Shown: positions 37,061-49,848 of the stretch, one piece after another | Position numbering within the stretch: position 1 is the first letter of the stretch | Layout: every line of letters starts with the position of its first letter | Assembly: GCF_007655135.1 (NCBI RefSeq) | Contig: NC_045127.1 | Location: 7,573,001 to 7,637,000 of the forward strand | Direction of reading: 5' to 3' | Source: Punica granatum | Taxonomy: Eukaryota > Streptophyta > Magnoliopsida > Myrtales > Lythraceae | Length of the DNA: 64,000 bases | Made by a program: the position numbers and the translations under genes | The notes under the pieces: model-generated | What the model was told of the DNA's origin: nothing | The model's input: the letters and a program-made list of their open reading frames with translations, nothing else | The model's database searches: none

Positions 37061-37783
37061 GTCCGAGGTAAAACTCCTTACGGCTTTTTACCAATTTGCT
37101 TACCTCCCGGGAATTTCCACTCGGTTACACGCAGTTTGATCTCTTCTTTTCTCCTCTTCGATCGGAATCACTTCCTATCCGCATATCTTGTCAAGTGGTG
37201 GAACCGAACCACCCCCACTTGCCACAAGAGATAGCAGCCCCAAGGCCACATACTTGCACTGGACGCTAGTTCGGAGTATCCGCTCTTTTTTTCGTTCGCT
37301 GCAATGGAGCTGAAAATGCTTTTTGCGGCAACAAAGTTGGCCTTCTGAGTTGTGGTTGGCTTCTTTTGTGTATGTATGAGAAAGCGAGATGATGGGTCCT
37401 TTATATAGTATTTTTCCGTCTTAGTAATAATAAATAAGTGAATAAATACAATTTGGGCCGATCCGGAATACTGGAATCAATAAGTTGGAGGCTCAAACCC
37501 AGAGAGTGGATTAAATGGGCAGAAAATGATGTCCGATGTTTGGGATGGGTGAGTCGCGGCCACATGAGGAGTCAGATGGGGAGCATTAAACCTTATCCGA
37601 CCCTTCTCACGTTTGGTTGGTTGCGTCTCTTTAGTTAAGCCTTCACTTATTTATTTGCCCCACCCGCTGCCGGCCTATGTCGGGCCCCTCCTTATTGGCC
37701 ATTCAATTAGTTGGCTTGCCTAATTTATCGGGTGACAGTTCGTAACTACTTAACAGTTTAGAAATGCATACTACACGTTAAGA

Positions 37784-38075
37784 GTGCGTTTGGATTTTGA
37801 GTTGAGTTGAGTTTTTATTTTAATTTGTTTGTAATGATTGTATTATTAAATTATGAGAAAAAGTAATATATAGTTAAGAGAAAGTAATGATTAAGAAATA
37901 ATTGTGTTGTTGAATTGTGAAAAAGTAATGAATGATTGAGAGAATTTAATATTAAAAATTGAATTGAATGTTTAAAAAATTTTAAAAATAAAAAATAATA
38001 ATGATAGTATTGTTGAATTGAAAATAAGTAGAATTGAGTTAAAACTTTTTTAAAAAACAAACACACCCTATAAGT
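37784..38075. mobile_element. AT-rich MITE, family copy B
   Basis: The left end AGAGTGCGTTTGGATTTT pairs with the right end AAACACACCCT. The interior contains GTAATGATTAAGAAATAATTGTG and TTGAATTGTGAAAAAGTAAT, the reverse complement of words in the copy at 30455-30795. About 290 bp, non-coding. Confidence 0.65.
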
Positions 38076-38267
38076 TTTTACTATGTGGATTATCGGGTCA
38101 AGTAGGTGCCATATCACCCCAGTCTATTGTCATTTTTCTTCTTGAACAGGTAATGCGAGAGAAACGGTCGGAGTCGGAATCATGAAGGATCTTCATATCC
38201 TCCTTCGAGTCCGACCACTATAGGAGACCTGCATGAAGAAGAACTGAGAGCCCCTCTGACGCTTAAG

Positions 38268-38287
38268 TTAGAGAGAGAGAGAGAGAG
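38268..38287. repeat. (GA)n microsatellite
   Basis: GA dinucleotide run of about 10 units in non-coding DNA. Confidence 0.85.
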
Positions 38288-38569
38288 TTTATCTTGGAAA
38301 TTTTGTTATATAGGCAAAGAATAACGATGACGTATGTGGAAATCGATTGAGCCTTAACGATGGGCCCAAGTCCTCATGGGCTTTAAATAACTGAATGGGC
38401 CGTAATTTATCTACATATTATTTGCTCCCAGATTTCCGAGCGCATTGTGCCGGCACGAAAACAACCATCTGTGGTCGAAGTTAAGATTTGGCACTTACCC
38501 TTTAGTGTATTATGCCGATGTTTCTAGCATAACGTATGTATCTCTTGAGCCCTTAGTCAATAAATGCCT

Positions 38570-40050
38570 GAGGTGAGGTTATTCAAGCTTGTCGTGGGTC
38601 TTGGTGTCAGGTGAGGATTGCTCGAGCCCATAAGTAGGGGAACCCAAGCTCGTGAGGACGGAGTGAGAGGGCAAGGATTTCGCGATCCCGTTGTCCTTCA
38701 TCGATGTTCGAGGTGAGGAAACTCGAGCTTGCGGGGACGGAGTGAGGAGGGCGAAGATGCTCGAGCCCATAGACGAAATCGATGTCTGAGGCAAAGTCAT
38801 TCGAGTCTGAGGGACGAAGCTGGAGGGTGAGGTCACTAGATTGGTAAGCGGCGTCGTCATTTGAGGCGAGTTTCGTTCGTCGAGACTGTGGGAACATAGT
38901 AAAAAGGCAAGAATATTCGAGCCCCTCGTCGTCCGAGGCGAGGTCACTTGAACCTGCGGGATAAAGTGAGAAGGCGAGGATACTCGAGCCCATAAGCAGT
39001 ATCATCGTTCGAGGCGAGGTCGCTCATTGAGCCCATGGGGATGAGGTGAAAGGGCGAGGTTACGCGAGCACGTTATCTTCGGTTGACATCCATAGGCGAG
39101 GTTACATAAGCCTATGGGGACAAAGTGAAAAAGCGGGATTACTCAAGCCCGTTGCCTTTAGTCGGCGTCTATAGGCGAGAATACTAGAGCCTGTAGGGAC
39201 GAAGTAAAAGGCTAGGTTACTCGAGCCTGTTATCTTCGATCGACGTCCATATACAAGGTTATTTGAACCCGTGGGGATGGAGTGAGAGGGCAAGATTACT
39301 CAGACCTGTCAATGTTGGTCGAAGTTCCAAGCGAGGAAACTCGAGCATGTCGAGACTGAGTGCAAGGCTGTGGAGGTGTCTCAAGCTCCTCATTGTCGGT
39401 CGAAGTCCCATGTAATGAAATTGGGGAATGTTGGGACTGAGTGCTAGGGCGTGGAGGTGTCTCGAGCCTGTCGTAGTCGGTCAAAATCCAGGCAAGGAAA
39501 CTCGAGCTTGTCGGGACCGACTGTGAGGGTGTGGAGGTGTCTCGAGTCCGTCGTAGTCGGTCGAAGTCCTAGGTGAGGAAACTCAAGCTTGTCAGGACAG
39601 AGTGCGAGGGCGTAGAGGTGTCTCCAGCCCATCGTAGTTGGTCGAAGTCCTAGGCGAGGAAACTCGAGTTTGTCACGACTGAGTGTGAGGGCGTGGAGGC
39701 GTCTCAAGCCCGTCGTAGTCTTTCGCAGTCCCAAGTAAGGAAACTCGAGCTTTTCGAGACTAGGGCGCGGAAGTATCTCGAGCCTTTCGTTGTCGGTCGA
39801 AGTCCCAGGCGAGGAAACTCGAGCCTATTGGGGCTGAGTACGAGGGTGTGGAGGTGTCTCAAGCCCGTCGTAGTCGATCAAAGTCCCAAGCGAGGAAACT
39901 CGAGCTTGTCAGGACTGAGTGCGAGGGCGTGCAGGTGTCTCAAACCTGTCGTAGTCGGTTGAAGTCCCAGGCGAGGAAACTCGAGCTTGTGGGGATGGAG
40001 TGCGAGGGCGTGGAGGTGACTCGAGCCCATTGTTGTCGGAGGGGTCCTTT
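38570..40050. repeat. GC-rich minisatellite array, 81-bp core unit
   Basis: From about 39333 to 40050 an 81-bp unit repeats nine times (starts near 39333, 39413, 39494, 39575, 39656, 39737, 39811, 39892 and 39973). Each unit contains GAGGAAACTCGAGCTTGT, GGCGTGGAGGTGTCTC and CGTCGTAGTCGGTCGAAGT. One unit is 74 bp because of a 7-bp loss. From 38570 to 39330 a related, more diverged and longer unit is repeated (GCGAGGTTACTCGAGCC...GGGGACGAAGTGA). 81 is a multiple of three, so long open frames appear on both strands. I treat these as by-products, since unit sequences vary without a codon pattern. Confidence 0.85.
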
Positions 40051-40059
40051 AGGGAGTAG

Positions 40060-41459
40060 GAGTGCATATAATCCTATCGTTTATTATCTTGCATTTTCCA
40101 AGGTATTCAAGAGATCATAATCGAAAATCTCCGATGAGCATCATTTCAATAATTCCACAAAATGCACCTCACATGATCCATGTATGTTGTGTTACAATAA
40201 CAAATTGTATGATGATACCTAGCTCGCATCATTTTGAATCCATGTAATTATCCTTATGTGGAATCAATGATGCATATTTGCATGCTAAGATTGCAATTAC
40301 ATAGCTTTCGTCTCTTCTTTAGACTTCATGGAATCAATTTGAAGTTGGAGAAAGACTCATTGATATCATTCTAAAATATGCACACATACTCAAAACGAGC
40401 TCAGAGTGATCACTCATCTCAATGATAAATAATACCAGTCATGTATGCCCAAAGCACAATCATTTTAATAGTATATATCGATTATGTCATTGAACAATGG
40501 TGAGGGTGATGAAAGAGGGTGCTTAGCTGAGCATGAATGGACCTCCCCTCAATTTCTTGCTTTACATTCCCGGCTTTTCAAGACCTGAAATCACCGTACG
40601 TGAAAATCGATTGAGTCTTATCATAGGGTAAGTTTTAAATAGTAATTTATCTCCATATCAAGGTGCTTACGTATGGGACTTGTATTGGACTCGGAGCCCG
40701 AAATCTCGGGTTTTTGTTAGGTGCAGAAAGGATCCGATCGGGATTGTGTCTGCGCCCATTTGCCAAAAGGTCACACCTTAGGTCCCTGTACTTCTCTCTT
40801 CGAACTAATTTAATCCTTTTTCTAATCCTTTGAGTTCAATCTAGTCACCCTACTGCGTGTATTGCGTCGATTTGGCTCCCCTACTGTTCCTTTTTATATA
40901 TATATATATATATATAGATGTGCCTTCGCGTTGTTATCCCACTCCGATTCAAATTAATTTGTTTTTCTGTTTCTAGATGTTGATTCGCTGCCGGATTGGG
41001 AATGCCGAGTGGGAATCGGTACGAAGTCCACTAAAGGTTCTTATTCGATGATACTTTTCGGTAAAAATGGTCGTGTCATGTGTACCTAATTGGCACATGG
41101 ATTGAATAGAATATGCAAATTGGACGAGGAAAAAAGATAATGAAAAGAAGGGAGGGCGGAATGGGAAATTTCCCCTGTCGGGCAGCTTATGTGTCCACCT
41201 AGCTCTTCATCCCTCCACCCTGTCTTGCATTTAATCACTCACTCAGAGCGGACCAGCTCCGATGATAAAGTAATGACCAAACTCCTCAGAGGAATCGCAG
41301 CAGAATCGGGTGCGACAACCTTAAGCCAAGTTGGGGAAGAAGAAGAAGAAGATTGAAGTGAAGAGAGCGACAAGAAGACAGTAATATCTTTTCCCACGCA
41401 CGGCTGCGAATATTCTTCTGCTGCTGCTGCTGCTCCTCCAACCCATCAGAACAACGAAG

Positions 41460-41460
<1 letters not shown>
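40060..41460. other. Intergenic DNA, no gene seen
   Basis: Spacer between the minisatellite and the leader of the CNNM-like gene. Contains a (TA)n run near 40895-40914. No coding or RNA feature supported. Confidence 0.5.

Positions 41461-41464
<4 letters not shown>

Positions 41465-41493
<29 letters not shown>
41465..41493 (+). repeat. (AG)n microsatellite in the leader of the CNNM-like gene
   Basis: AG dinucleotide run about 90-120 bp upstream of the start codon at 41583, hence probably within the 5' UTR. AG/CT runs are common in plant leaders and are a known binding sequence for GAGA-type BPC factors; a regulatory role here is inference. Confidence 0.6.
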
Positions 41494-41495
<2 letters not shown>

Positions 41496-41582
41496 TAGAG
41501 GGTAACAGTCAGGTTTGAGTGGACAAGTTTCTGTCTTCAGCTCGGGCGGAGGCTTTGAGTTCTCAGCTGAGGAGAAGGGGAG

Positions 41583-44500
41583 ATGGGTTCGGACGCTGAC
41601 GTGGCATGCTGCGGCACGAAGTTCTGGCTGTACTTGGTGGTGATAATCGGACTGGTGAGCTTCGCGGGGCTAATGGCGGGCTTGACACTGGGTCTCATGT
41701 CCCTTGGACTCGTCGATCTCGAGGTCCTCATGAAGTCAGCCCCCCCCAAGGAACGCCTCTATGCCTGTACGTACTCCCTCCTCTCATGAACCCATCATAT
41801 CCGAGATGTTGTCGGATTCTTTCTTTTATCTGGAAAAAAAAAAGTTTTGTTTTTTTTTTTTTTAAGAATCTGCCACCGTAATTGTTGCTTTGCCTGTGTC
41901 TTGTCCTTGATGACTAAGTGATGTTCATCAGGCTTTGCCGAATTTGATGGCCCTCCACGCGATTTCTCATCAGACGTGGATTCTTGCCTGCATTTGGTTT
42001 CTCGAGTGTTAGGCATAATAAGAAATGATGTGTCCTGATCGTAGCGATTTATCTCCTGTTTGAATGTTAATTCGCGTCAATTCCGTGCTTCGTGTTCTTC
42101 ATGGTTCAGTTTTTCGTTGTAATCGCGATGTACCACAGAATGATCTACATTTCTCACAGTTGCTCATATGAACTGAATTTTCTCGTTTCTCTTGATGCTG
42201 TCAGCCAAAATATTTCCAGTGGTGAAGAATCAGCATCTCCTGCTCTGCACGCTTCTGGTTGGAAACTCCATGGCCATGGAGGTACTGTACTGGTGCTGTT
42301 TCGTATTTGATGAAACAATGACAAGTTCTATTTCTTTTGAGTAATCAGATCGTCTCCTTTTGTTGTCTTTAGTGCAGGCTCTGCCTATATTCCTGGATAA
42401 GCTGGTGCCGCCATGGGCTGCCATTTTGATATCTGTCACCCTAATCCTCACGTTCGGAGAGGTATATCAAATAGATTAAACTTTACGTGGCTGTTGCTGA
42501 CGTTCTCTTTTAAGGTTTATGTGAAATTATAAATCTCTTCATCTGAGTGGGTTTCTATCATTGACAGATATTGCCACAAGCAGTCTGTACACGTTATGGC
42601 TTGAAAGTCGGAGCAATGATGGCACCGCTTGTTCATGTTCTTCTTTTGCTGTTCTTTCCTATAACTTATCCAATTAGTAAGGTAAAGCGGAATTTTGACT
42701 CTCATAACAAAGATATGAGTATTCAGCTGGGAGGCCTTTAATAATTTTGTAAGACTTCATACTTACATGTTGTCAGGAGCCGATCTTTTAATCTAAGGCT
42801 ACACGTTAGATCCACTCTAACTTTTTGCTTATAACTGCAGGTTTTGGATTGGATGTTGGGCAAGGGTCACGCTGTCCTTCTGAGGAGAGCAGAGTTGAAG
42901 ACCTTTGTTGATTTTCATGGGAATGAGGTACTTAATACTCTGTTTTGTTGGTGCTTGTTTGATAGACGTGAATGGACCATTTTGTAAGGTTAATACATGC
43001 CAGTTCTTTCCATTTATGCCAACTAAACATGGCCTCATACTAAAATTGCTCCATTTAGAACTATTTATATCAGATGATGCTCTTCATATTGAATTTAACT
43101 TGCTTAAGATCTTCTAGCTTACGAGATTATCACTATCCCGAAATTCCATTGGTGGTTCTATTGTCAGTCTTGTTGATTTGTGATGAAATATGTACCTTTT
43201 TATTGATTAGGCTGGGAAGGGTGGGGACTTAACTCATGATGAGACTACAATCATTGGTGGAGCACTTGAACTGACAAAGAAGACTGCAAAGGATGCGATG
43301 ACTCCGATCTCGAAGGCATTTTCTCTTGATCTGGATTCACCTCTTACTTTGTGGGTTTATGATTTCTCGTATGTCCCTTTTACCAAATTAAGTCATTTCT
43401 TCTTCTTGGTCTAATAATTCCTCTCTGCTTACTACAGGGACAGTCTGAATGCGATTATAACCATGGGACACAGTAGAATTCCAGTTTATTCCGGAATCCC
43501 AGAAAACATAATTGGGCTTATTCTGGTACCGCGGTTTCATTTTATCCAAGCCCCCATTTTCTTCTAATTCCGTTGAGAATATCGACATATTATATATATA
43601 TATATAATATTTCTAAAACTGTTGGTTCTGTGTTATCACTTGGAGGCTCATATCAAAATTTTATACAGGTAAAGAATCTCTTGACCGTTGATCCAGAAGC
43701 TGCGATTCCTCTCAGGAGAATGATGATCAGAAAAATTCCTAGGTGCGGAAAATTATATTGTGATTAGTGAAACAACATTGAGAGTTCTTATGCCATATCA
43801 ACATATCTACGGTCACTTATCACCGACCATAAAGAGAAATAGTAATTAAAAAAAAAAAAGAACATTGTTAGAAGTAAGTGCTTTCCGTTTGTTATGGCTA
43901 CAGGGTTTCAGAAGACATGCCTTTATATGATATCCTTAATGAATTCCAAAAGGGTCACAGTCACATCGCTGTTGTATATAAGGATTTGAATGCAAATAAA
44001 GAATCCTCTCTGGAAAGCGACGGTAAAAGGCCCAAGATTAAGGACTGCTTCAAGAAACCAAGGGAAACAAATAAAGGTAAGAGAGCACTTATTGCAGGAG
44101 CCTTTCTTCGGAATCTACTATCGTCTATGGACTGGGGAGAATCTTGTTTTTCTTTTTCTTTTTCTTTTCCCCCCCGACTTGGGAGAAGTTACAAAATTTC
44201 TGTTAGATTTTCTCGAGTTTTATCATTTTTTTTATGAAATTATCCTATTTCACCACTCTTGACTTGACGATACAAAGTCCCTTTAAACTTTGCCTCCACT
44301 GGACAAAATTCCTAGATCCGTCCGTCTATCAATGATTAGTCGATAATTTTATCATGCTGTCGAATAAACATGCCATTACTCAATTGAGCTTAAGCTAATT
44401 CTTGATTTTCCTCTCTTATTATTTAACTCTACACAAATCTTGATCTTCTTCAAATTGGATATGTCAGTTAACAAGGGAGTTAGCCCTGCTTCTGCTGTAA

Positions 44501-45430
44501 AAGACAAGGAATCGGATATGAAGGAAGCAGGGTTGGCCATTGCTGAGGCAGATGGAGGTCAAGTAACAAGAAAGAGTCCCCCCTCCACTCCTGCATTTAA
44601 GAAACGGCACAGAGGTTGTTCTTTCTGCATATTGGATATCGAGAATGGTCCGATTCCAGAGTTCTCACCCAATGAAAAGGTGGTTGGTGTAATTACCATG
44701 GAAGATGTCATCGAAGAGCTTCTTCAGGTATAACTGAAATTACAAACTTGTAAATGCAACCATTAGGACTAAGCTCTGATTTTAGAGCATGAGTATTGAG
44801 TATTAATCAACATATGTTTTTGCTGATTTGCTAATCTTAATGAGCATGGACTTTTTTGGTGAATTATTGGATGAGCGGTTCTGTTGACGTCATATTACTT
44901 CTTTCAGGAGGAGATATTGGACGAAACTGATGAATATGTTAATATCCATAACAGGTTTGTGATTGTTTGATTACCGATCCATCTTGATACGGTTCCACTT
45001 CCATATTGCAGCTTAGTTCTGGAATCTGTAGATCTTCTATGTTCCACAAATATCTTCTTCTTCTTCTTCTTTTTCTTTTTTCCCTAGTTTAGCCTTTCCT
45101 TGCTAGTATCCCTGTTCATCCCCCTTCGTGCTGCTATCTCGAATTATATTGCAATGCTCTTAATTACTATGTAGCATGGAAAGGGGCTTAACGATACTTG
45201 GAACCTGCAGGATTAAGGTGAACATGCACGCCTCCCAAGATAGGGGTGGTCCAAATTCAAATATATTACAGATCCCATCCGATGACTCCTCAGGCACGAG
45301 CACCCCAACTACTGCATCCCCAGTGACTGCGAGCTTCAGTCTGAGGAATGTTGTTGGGTCCACCTCGACCTTGTCAGTGACAAGCAACTCTGCGGCCAAT
45401 TCTCCGGCCGGGCACCCTGGAGTGTCATAA
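41583..45430 (+). CDS. CNNM-type DUF21 and CBS-domain membrane protein (At1g47330-like)
   Basis: Four-helix DUF21 membrane protein with a cytosolic CBS pair, related to CNNM/CorC magnesium transport proteins. Twelve exons: 41583-41766, 42205-42281, 42378-42461, 42568-42681, 42841-42927, 43211-43350, 43438-43525, 43669-43742, 43904-44076, 44468-44727, 44908-44954, 45211-45430; 1548 nt, 515 aa. Residues 1-180 hold the membrane domain ([67 protein letters not shown]). Then [12 protein letters not shown] and [12 protein letters not shown] start the CBS part, with [19 protein letters not shown], and the second CBS ending [25 protein letters not shown] variable Lys-rich linker lies between (exons 9-10). 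The C-terminal tail is Ser/Thr-rich and probably disordered. The substrate (Mg, other divalent cations) is not proven for plant members. Confidence 0.92.
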
Positions 45431-46222
45431 GACGAATCCACTGGTTATGTATGTTGATAGGCACAGGTATTTATAAGAGAACAGAAGGTAGGACTGTTAA
45501 CAGGTAGAGCAGACTACTTCCGGTAATAGGTTCAATGCTTGAAATGTCATCGTTCTTAATCAGGTGTCTTACTCGTAATTTGTAATTAAATTGGTGTGGA
45601 TGTGCACTTTTTTTTTTTTTCCCGAACGTGATCTTCAGTTAAGGTGCTTGCATTTTACATGTTCGCGATGGTTCCATTCGTTCCAATCGGCACGGCAATT
45701 CAATTTGGGAATATCTCGTTCATCCCTGTCCCCATAATAATGGCTAGTATTTGGTTAAAATTCCATCATCCCGTGAATTGGACTAGTAACGCGCACCTCA
45801 TATTATTTGCGACTTCCCTTCGCAGGATATGGAAATTCTTTTCATAATCTGAGCTCTTATAGCTTGTTTGGATTGCGGGTTATAGATATAATTCAATCCA
45901 GTATATAACTGTTTTGATAGACTAGGACAGAACTTTAATGCGTTGGGGTTTTTTTTTAAAAAAAAATTCTCCCAAATGAGCCCTTTTTGGCCCACTACCG
46001 GCCCATTTCAGGGCCGATTTCGGCACAATAAGAAGAAATTTTCTTAGTGGGGAAAGCCCATCAACCGCCTCTGCATTTCTATACCGCGCTTTCTTCTTGC
46101 TTTATTCTTCACCTCAGCTACACTAACCTATGAGCTGAACTCAGCTTACGCCGCCGTGTACAACACGCGCCACCTCTTCCCGCCGTAGCTCGTGACGGCG
46201 GGTTTACTGTCGGCCCCAGATC
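45431..46222. other. Spacer between CNNM-like and TYW1 genes
   Basis: 3' UTR of the CNNM-like gene and promoter of TYW1, 790 bp. No gene seen. The last 200 bp become GC-rich (CGCCGCC-type) ahead of the TYW1 start. Confidence 0.5.
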
Positions 46223-49200
46223 ATGTACCCGTCGTCGCTCTCAGCTCGCTTCACTTTCCTCGCCCTGCTCTCCGCCTCAACCCTGTACTTCCTCTATAAG
46301 TCCCGCCGCCTCAAAACCCTAAACCTCCTCCTCTCCCAGAAGCCGAAGCCTAGCCGTGGGAAGCTCCTCTACGTCTCCCAGACCGGCACCTCCAAGACCC
46401 TTGCCAGCCGCCTCGGTTCCCTCCTTGCCTCCTGCGGCCTCCATTTGGACCTTCTTGACGTCAGGAACTACGAGCCCGAGGACCTCTCGAAGGAAACTCT
46501 AGTACTGGTCATCGCCTCCACTTGGGAGGAAGGAAAGCCTCCTGAGAATGCTGTTTTTTTCACCAACTGGCTCGCGGAGAGCGCAGCCGACTTCAGGGTC
46601 GGGTCTCTGCTTCTCTCGCAGTGCCAATTCGCAGTTTTTGGCGTTGGGAGCAGCGCGTATGGTGCCACGTTCAATGCGGTGGCCAAGGATTTCTCGAGGA
46701 AATTTAAGGCTCTGGGTGCAAGGGAGTTGATCCCCGTAACACTAGGGGACATTGACAGGGGTGAATTGGATGGCGTGTTCGAGATTTGGAGCAAGAGGGT
46801 GGTCGAGAAACTGAAGGGCAGTGGTAACTTGTCCGAAAATGGTGGGTTTTTGAACGGTGGGGTTATTGACAGCGATGCGGAGAGCAGCGCTGATGGTTTT
46901 GACAGTGACGAGGAAGATGGCGAGAACAATGGCGGGGCGGAGCAGGTTGTTGATCTCGAAGATATTGCGGGTAAATGGTCTTCAAGGAAATCGGGTTCGG
47001 TGGTTGCTGAAAGCAATGGGCAGGTAAATGGGAAGAGAGATATGGTTACTCCAGTCATTAGGGCCAGCTTGGAGAAGCAGGTATTATCTTCTTCTCTTGT
47101 TTGTAGAGAAACGTTTACATTTGATGCTGAAATTGAAAATTTTCTGGCTAGTTGGTTCTGAAGTGAATAATTAATATTCAGGGATATAAAATTATTGGTT
47201 CACACAGCGGTGTTAAGATCTGTCGATGGACCAAATCACAGCTCAGAGGCAGAGGAGGTTGCTATAAGCATTCGTTTTACGGCATTGAGAGTCACCGGTA
47301 GGTATTCCTTTACTTTTAGGTTTTCACTTTAGAAAAGCATGAAAGGAAAAGACATTTGCATGATTAAATGAAGAGTTTTTAAGAACCTCAAGTAAGGACC
47401 TTTCTAATTTCTGTCCAGATTCCGGCTTACGAGTCTACAGTTTCTATTGGGCATATGGATGTTATTGATTTACGCTTTTCTTTAGGATTTAGTAACTTAA
47501 GATATAGATATCGCATAGTTATCCAAATGCCAAAGGTATTCACTGTAAAGGTTTGCATTCTGAGGTATTTGGACTAAGCATCGTATGGTTGCATTCCTGT
47601 TGTCGCAGTTTCATTCAAGTAATTGTATCAGTTGTGCTCAATATTTAGTTGTTTGTGACACCCAGTTGAGCACTTTTAAAGCAGATGGCTCAGCAAGTAT
47701 TTTGTTTCGAAGATTGGACTGTCTTTAATAGTTTTCTAATGGTGTTTTGAACTAAATAAGATAAATTTGAAATTTTCATGACTGCTGTACTGCAATTTGA
47801 TTGAGTCTTCGTAAGTTTTTAGGTCATAAATGTTTCCAGTAGAGCTATAATAGGTTGTACTCGCTGCGCATTTAGAAAGTTGGCATTTATTTGTTCGTTA
47901 CCATCAGAGAAATGAAAATGTTCGTAGCCATCATTACATAGATTGTCTTTCTATCTTTATTCGTTTTACTCCCTAACTTTGTTCAACTTCGGGATGAAAC
48001 AGGTGCATGGAGACCACGCCTAGTTTAGCGTGTGCCAACAAGTGTGTTTTCTGCTGGAGGCATCACACAAATCCTGTTGGAAAGAGCTGGCAGTGGAGAA
48101 TGGATGATCCTTTGGAAATTGTAGATACAGCCATAGAACTTCACACAAAAATGATTAAACAAATGAAAGGAGTCCCTGGTAAGGAAGAGTTTTCATAAAG
48201 CAAAAGGTCTGCATATTTAATTTGCTCAGGATTGTCCTTATAAGCGTAAATTGGGATTCCGGAAACTCTGGTGTCTTAGTCCTTATGCTTCACCTTCAAA
48301 AACTTCACTTTATATGATATTGGTTGATGGTTGATTGTATATGCTTGAGCCTATTTATTCAATGCCAGAAGAACATGCATTCCTGCAGGTGTCACGCAAG
48401 AACGATTATCAGAAGGTCTGTCCCCAAGGCATTGTGCTCTGTCCCTAGTTGGCGAACCTATAATGTATCCTGAGATTAACGCTCTAGTGGATGAGCTGCA
48501 CCGAAGAAGCATTTCCACTTTTCTCGTGACGAATGCTCAGTTTCCTGAAAAGATCAAACTGCTGAATCCTGTAACCCAGGTTTTGGCCAAAATCTCTCGT
48601 ATTTCCTGCTGTAAAGGAAATTGAATAATTCAATAAACTTTCTTTGTGCTTAACAGCTCAGAAACGTTTTGCTTCTTTAAATTGTAGTTATATGTGAGTG
48701 TGGATGCTGCAACGAAAGAAAGTTTGAAGGCAATCGACCGGCCACTGTTTGGGGACTTCTGGGAGCGGTTTATTGTACGAATCTTATGCATCATTTATGC
48801 TTTCATGTAAATTTCTTTTATACATGATTATAAACTGCTCCAAAATGCTTCATTCTTGCAAATTTGCTGTTACTTACATATACTTATTGGCAGGACTCCT
48901 TGCAATCGCTGAAGGAGAAACAGCAGCGAACTGTTTATCGGTTGACACTGGTCAAAGGGTGGAACACGGAAGACATCGATGCATACTACAGCCTCTTCAG
49001 TATTGGAAAGCCTGATTTTGTTGAAATCAAAGGCGTGACCTACTGTGGATCGTAAGCTTTTTCGTCTCGAGGATTCTATTATTTTTGTGTCATTTTGCTC
49101 CTACGTGGGAGATCCTTGCCAATACATGATAAGAAAAGGATTCCTTTAGGCGGATCATTCACAATGGTCAATGGTGCATCTTTTATAATGCGGAATCATA

Positions 49201-49848
49201 GCAGTAGCTGTTCTAATTAAGCCAGCCTAAACTGGTCTTTTGTTAGACCCGGTCTAGTTGCAAGTTTCCATTGGCCAGGGTGGTACGTAGTCTCACACAT
49301 GCTTAATCCTGTGGATTTACTTTAGGTCTGCTACGTCTAAGTTGACTATGGAGAATGTTCCATGGCATGCTGATGTCAAAGCTTTCTCCGAGGCTTTGGC
49401 TTTGAAAAGCGAGGGCGAATACGAGGTTGCCTGTGAGCACATACACTCTTGCTGTGTCCTTTTGGCGAAAGCCGATAAATTCAAAGTCAACGGCCAATGG
49501 CACACGTGGATTGACTACGAGAAATTCCATGACCTGGTACAGTAAAGCTCTTTCCCTTGTAAACTCCATGTTGGAGTTAGACTGAGATTTCCGATGTGCA
49601 AATTGTAATACCTAAATTTCAGGAATGCAAAACATAGGTTGAAGTTGAAACTTCTCCTCGGCGCATTTGAGCATTGGTCATTGACATTACTTCTATTAAA
49701 ATTGCAGGTGGCTTCAGGAGAGACATTCGACAGCAAGGATTACATGGCCGTTACACCTGCATGGGCCGTTTACGGGGCCGAAGAAGGTGGGTTCGACCCT
49801 GATCAGTCCCGCTATAGAAAGGAGCGGCATCATAGATCAAACCGATAA
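46223..49848 (+). CDS. TYW1: tRNA wybutosine-synthesizing protein 1 (TYW1), flavodoxin-radical SAM fusion
   Basis: Catalyses the radical SAM step of wybutosine synthesis: N1-methylguanosine-37 of tRNA-Phe plus pyruvate gives the tricyclic 4-demethylwyosine base. Eight exons: 46223-47080, 47182-47297, 48003-48178, 48389-48579, 48688-48774, 48894-49051, 49326-49536, 49708-49848; 1938 nt, 645 aa. Order: N-terminal hydrophobic segment (about 8-25, LALLSASTLYFLY) then basic KSRR; flavodoxin domain about 45-195 (YVSQTGTSKTLA FMN phosphate loop, ASTWEEGKPP, FGVGSSAYG); acidic linker 215-245; radical SAM domain with cluster motif CANKCVFCW in exon 3; LVGEPIMYPE; VDAATKESL; C-terminal tRNA-binding part with WHTWIDYEKF. 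The enzyme gets electrons through its own flavodoxin domain. The N-terminal segment suggests endoplasmic reticulum anchoring. From memory closest to At1g75200. Intact. Confidence 0.95.

Noticed and set aside
38579..40120. Open frames of 90-132 codons on both strands
   Set aside because: They arise because the minisatellite unit length is divisible by three. Units vary without a codon-position bias.
46468..47058. 196-codon minus-strand frame
   Set aside because: Antisense of TYW1 exon 1, which is strongly supported by its flavodoxin domain.
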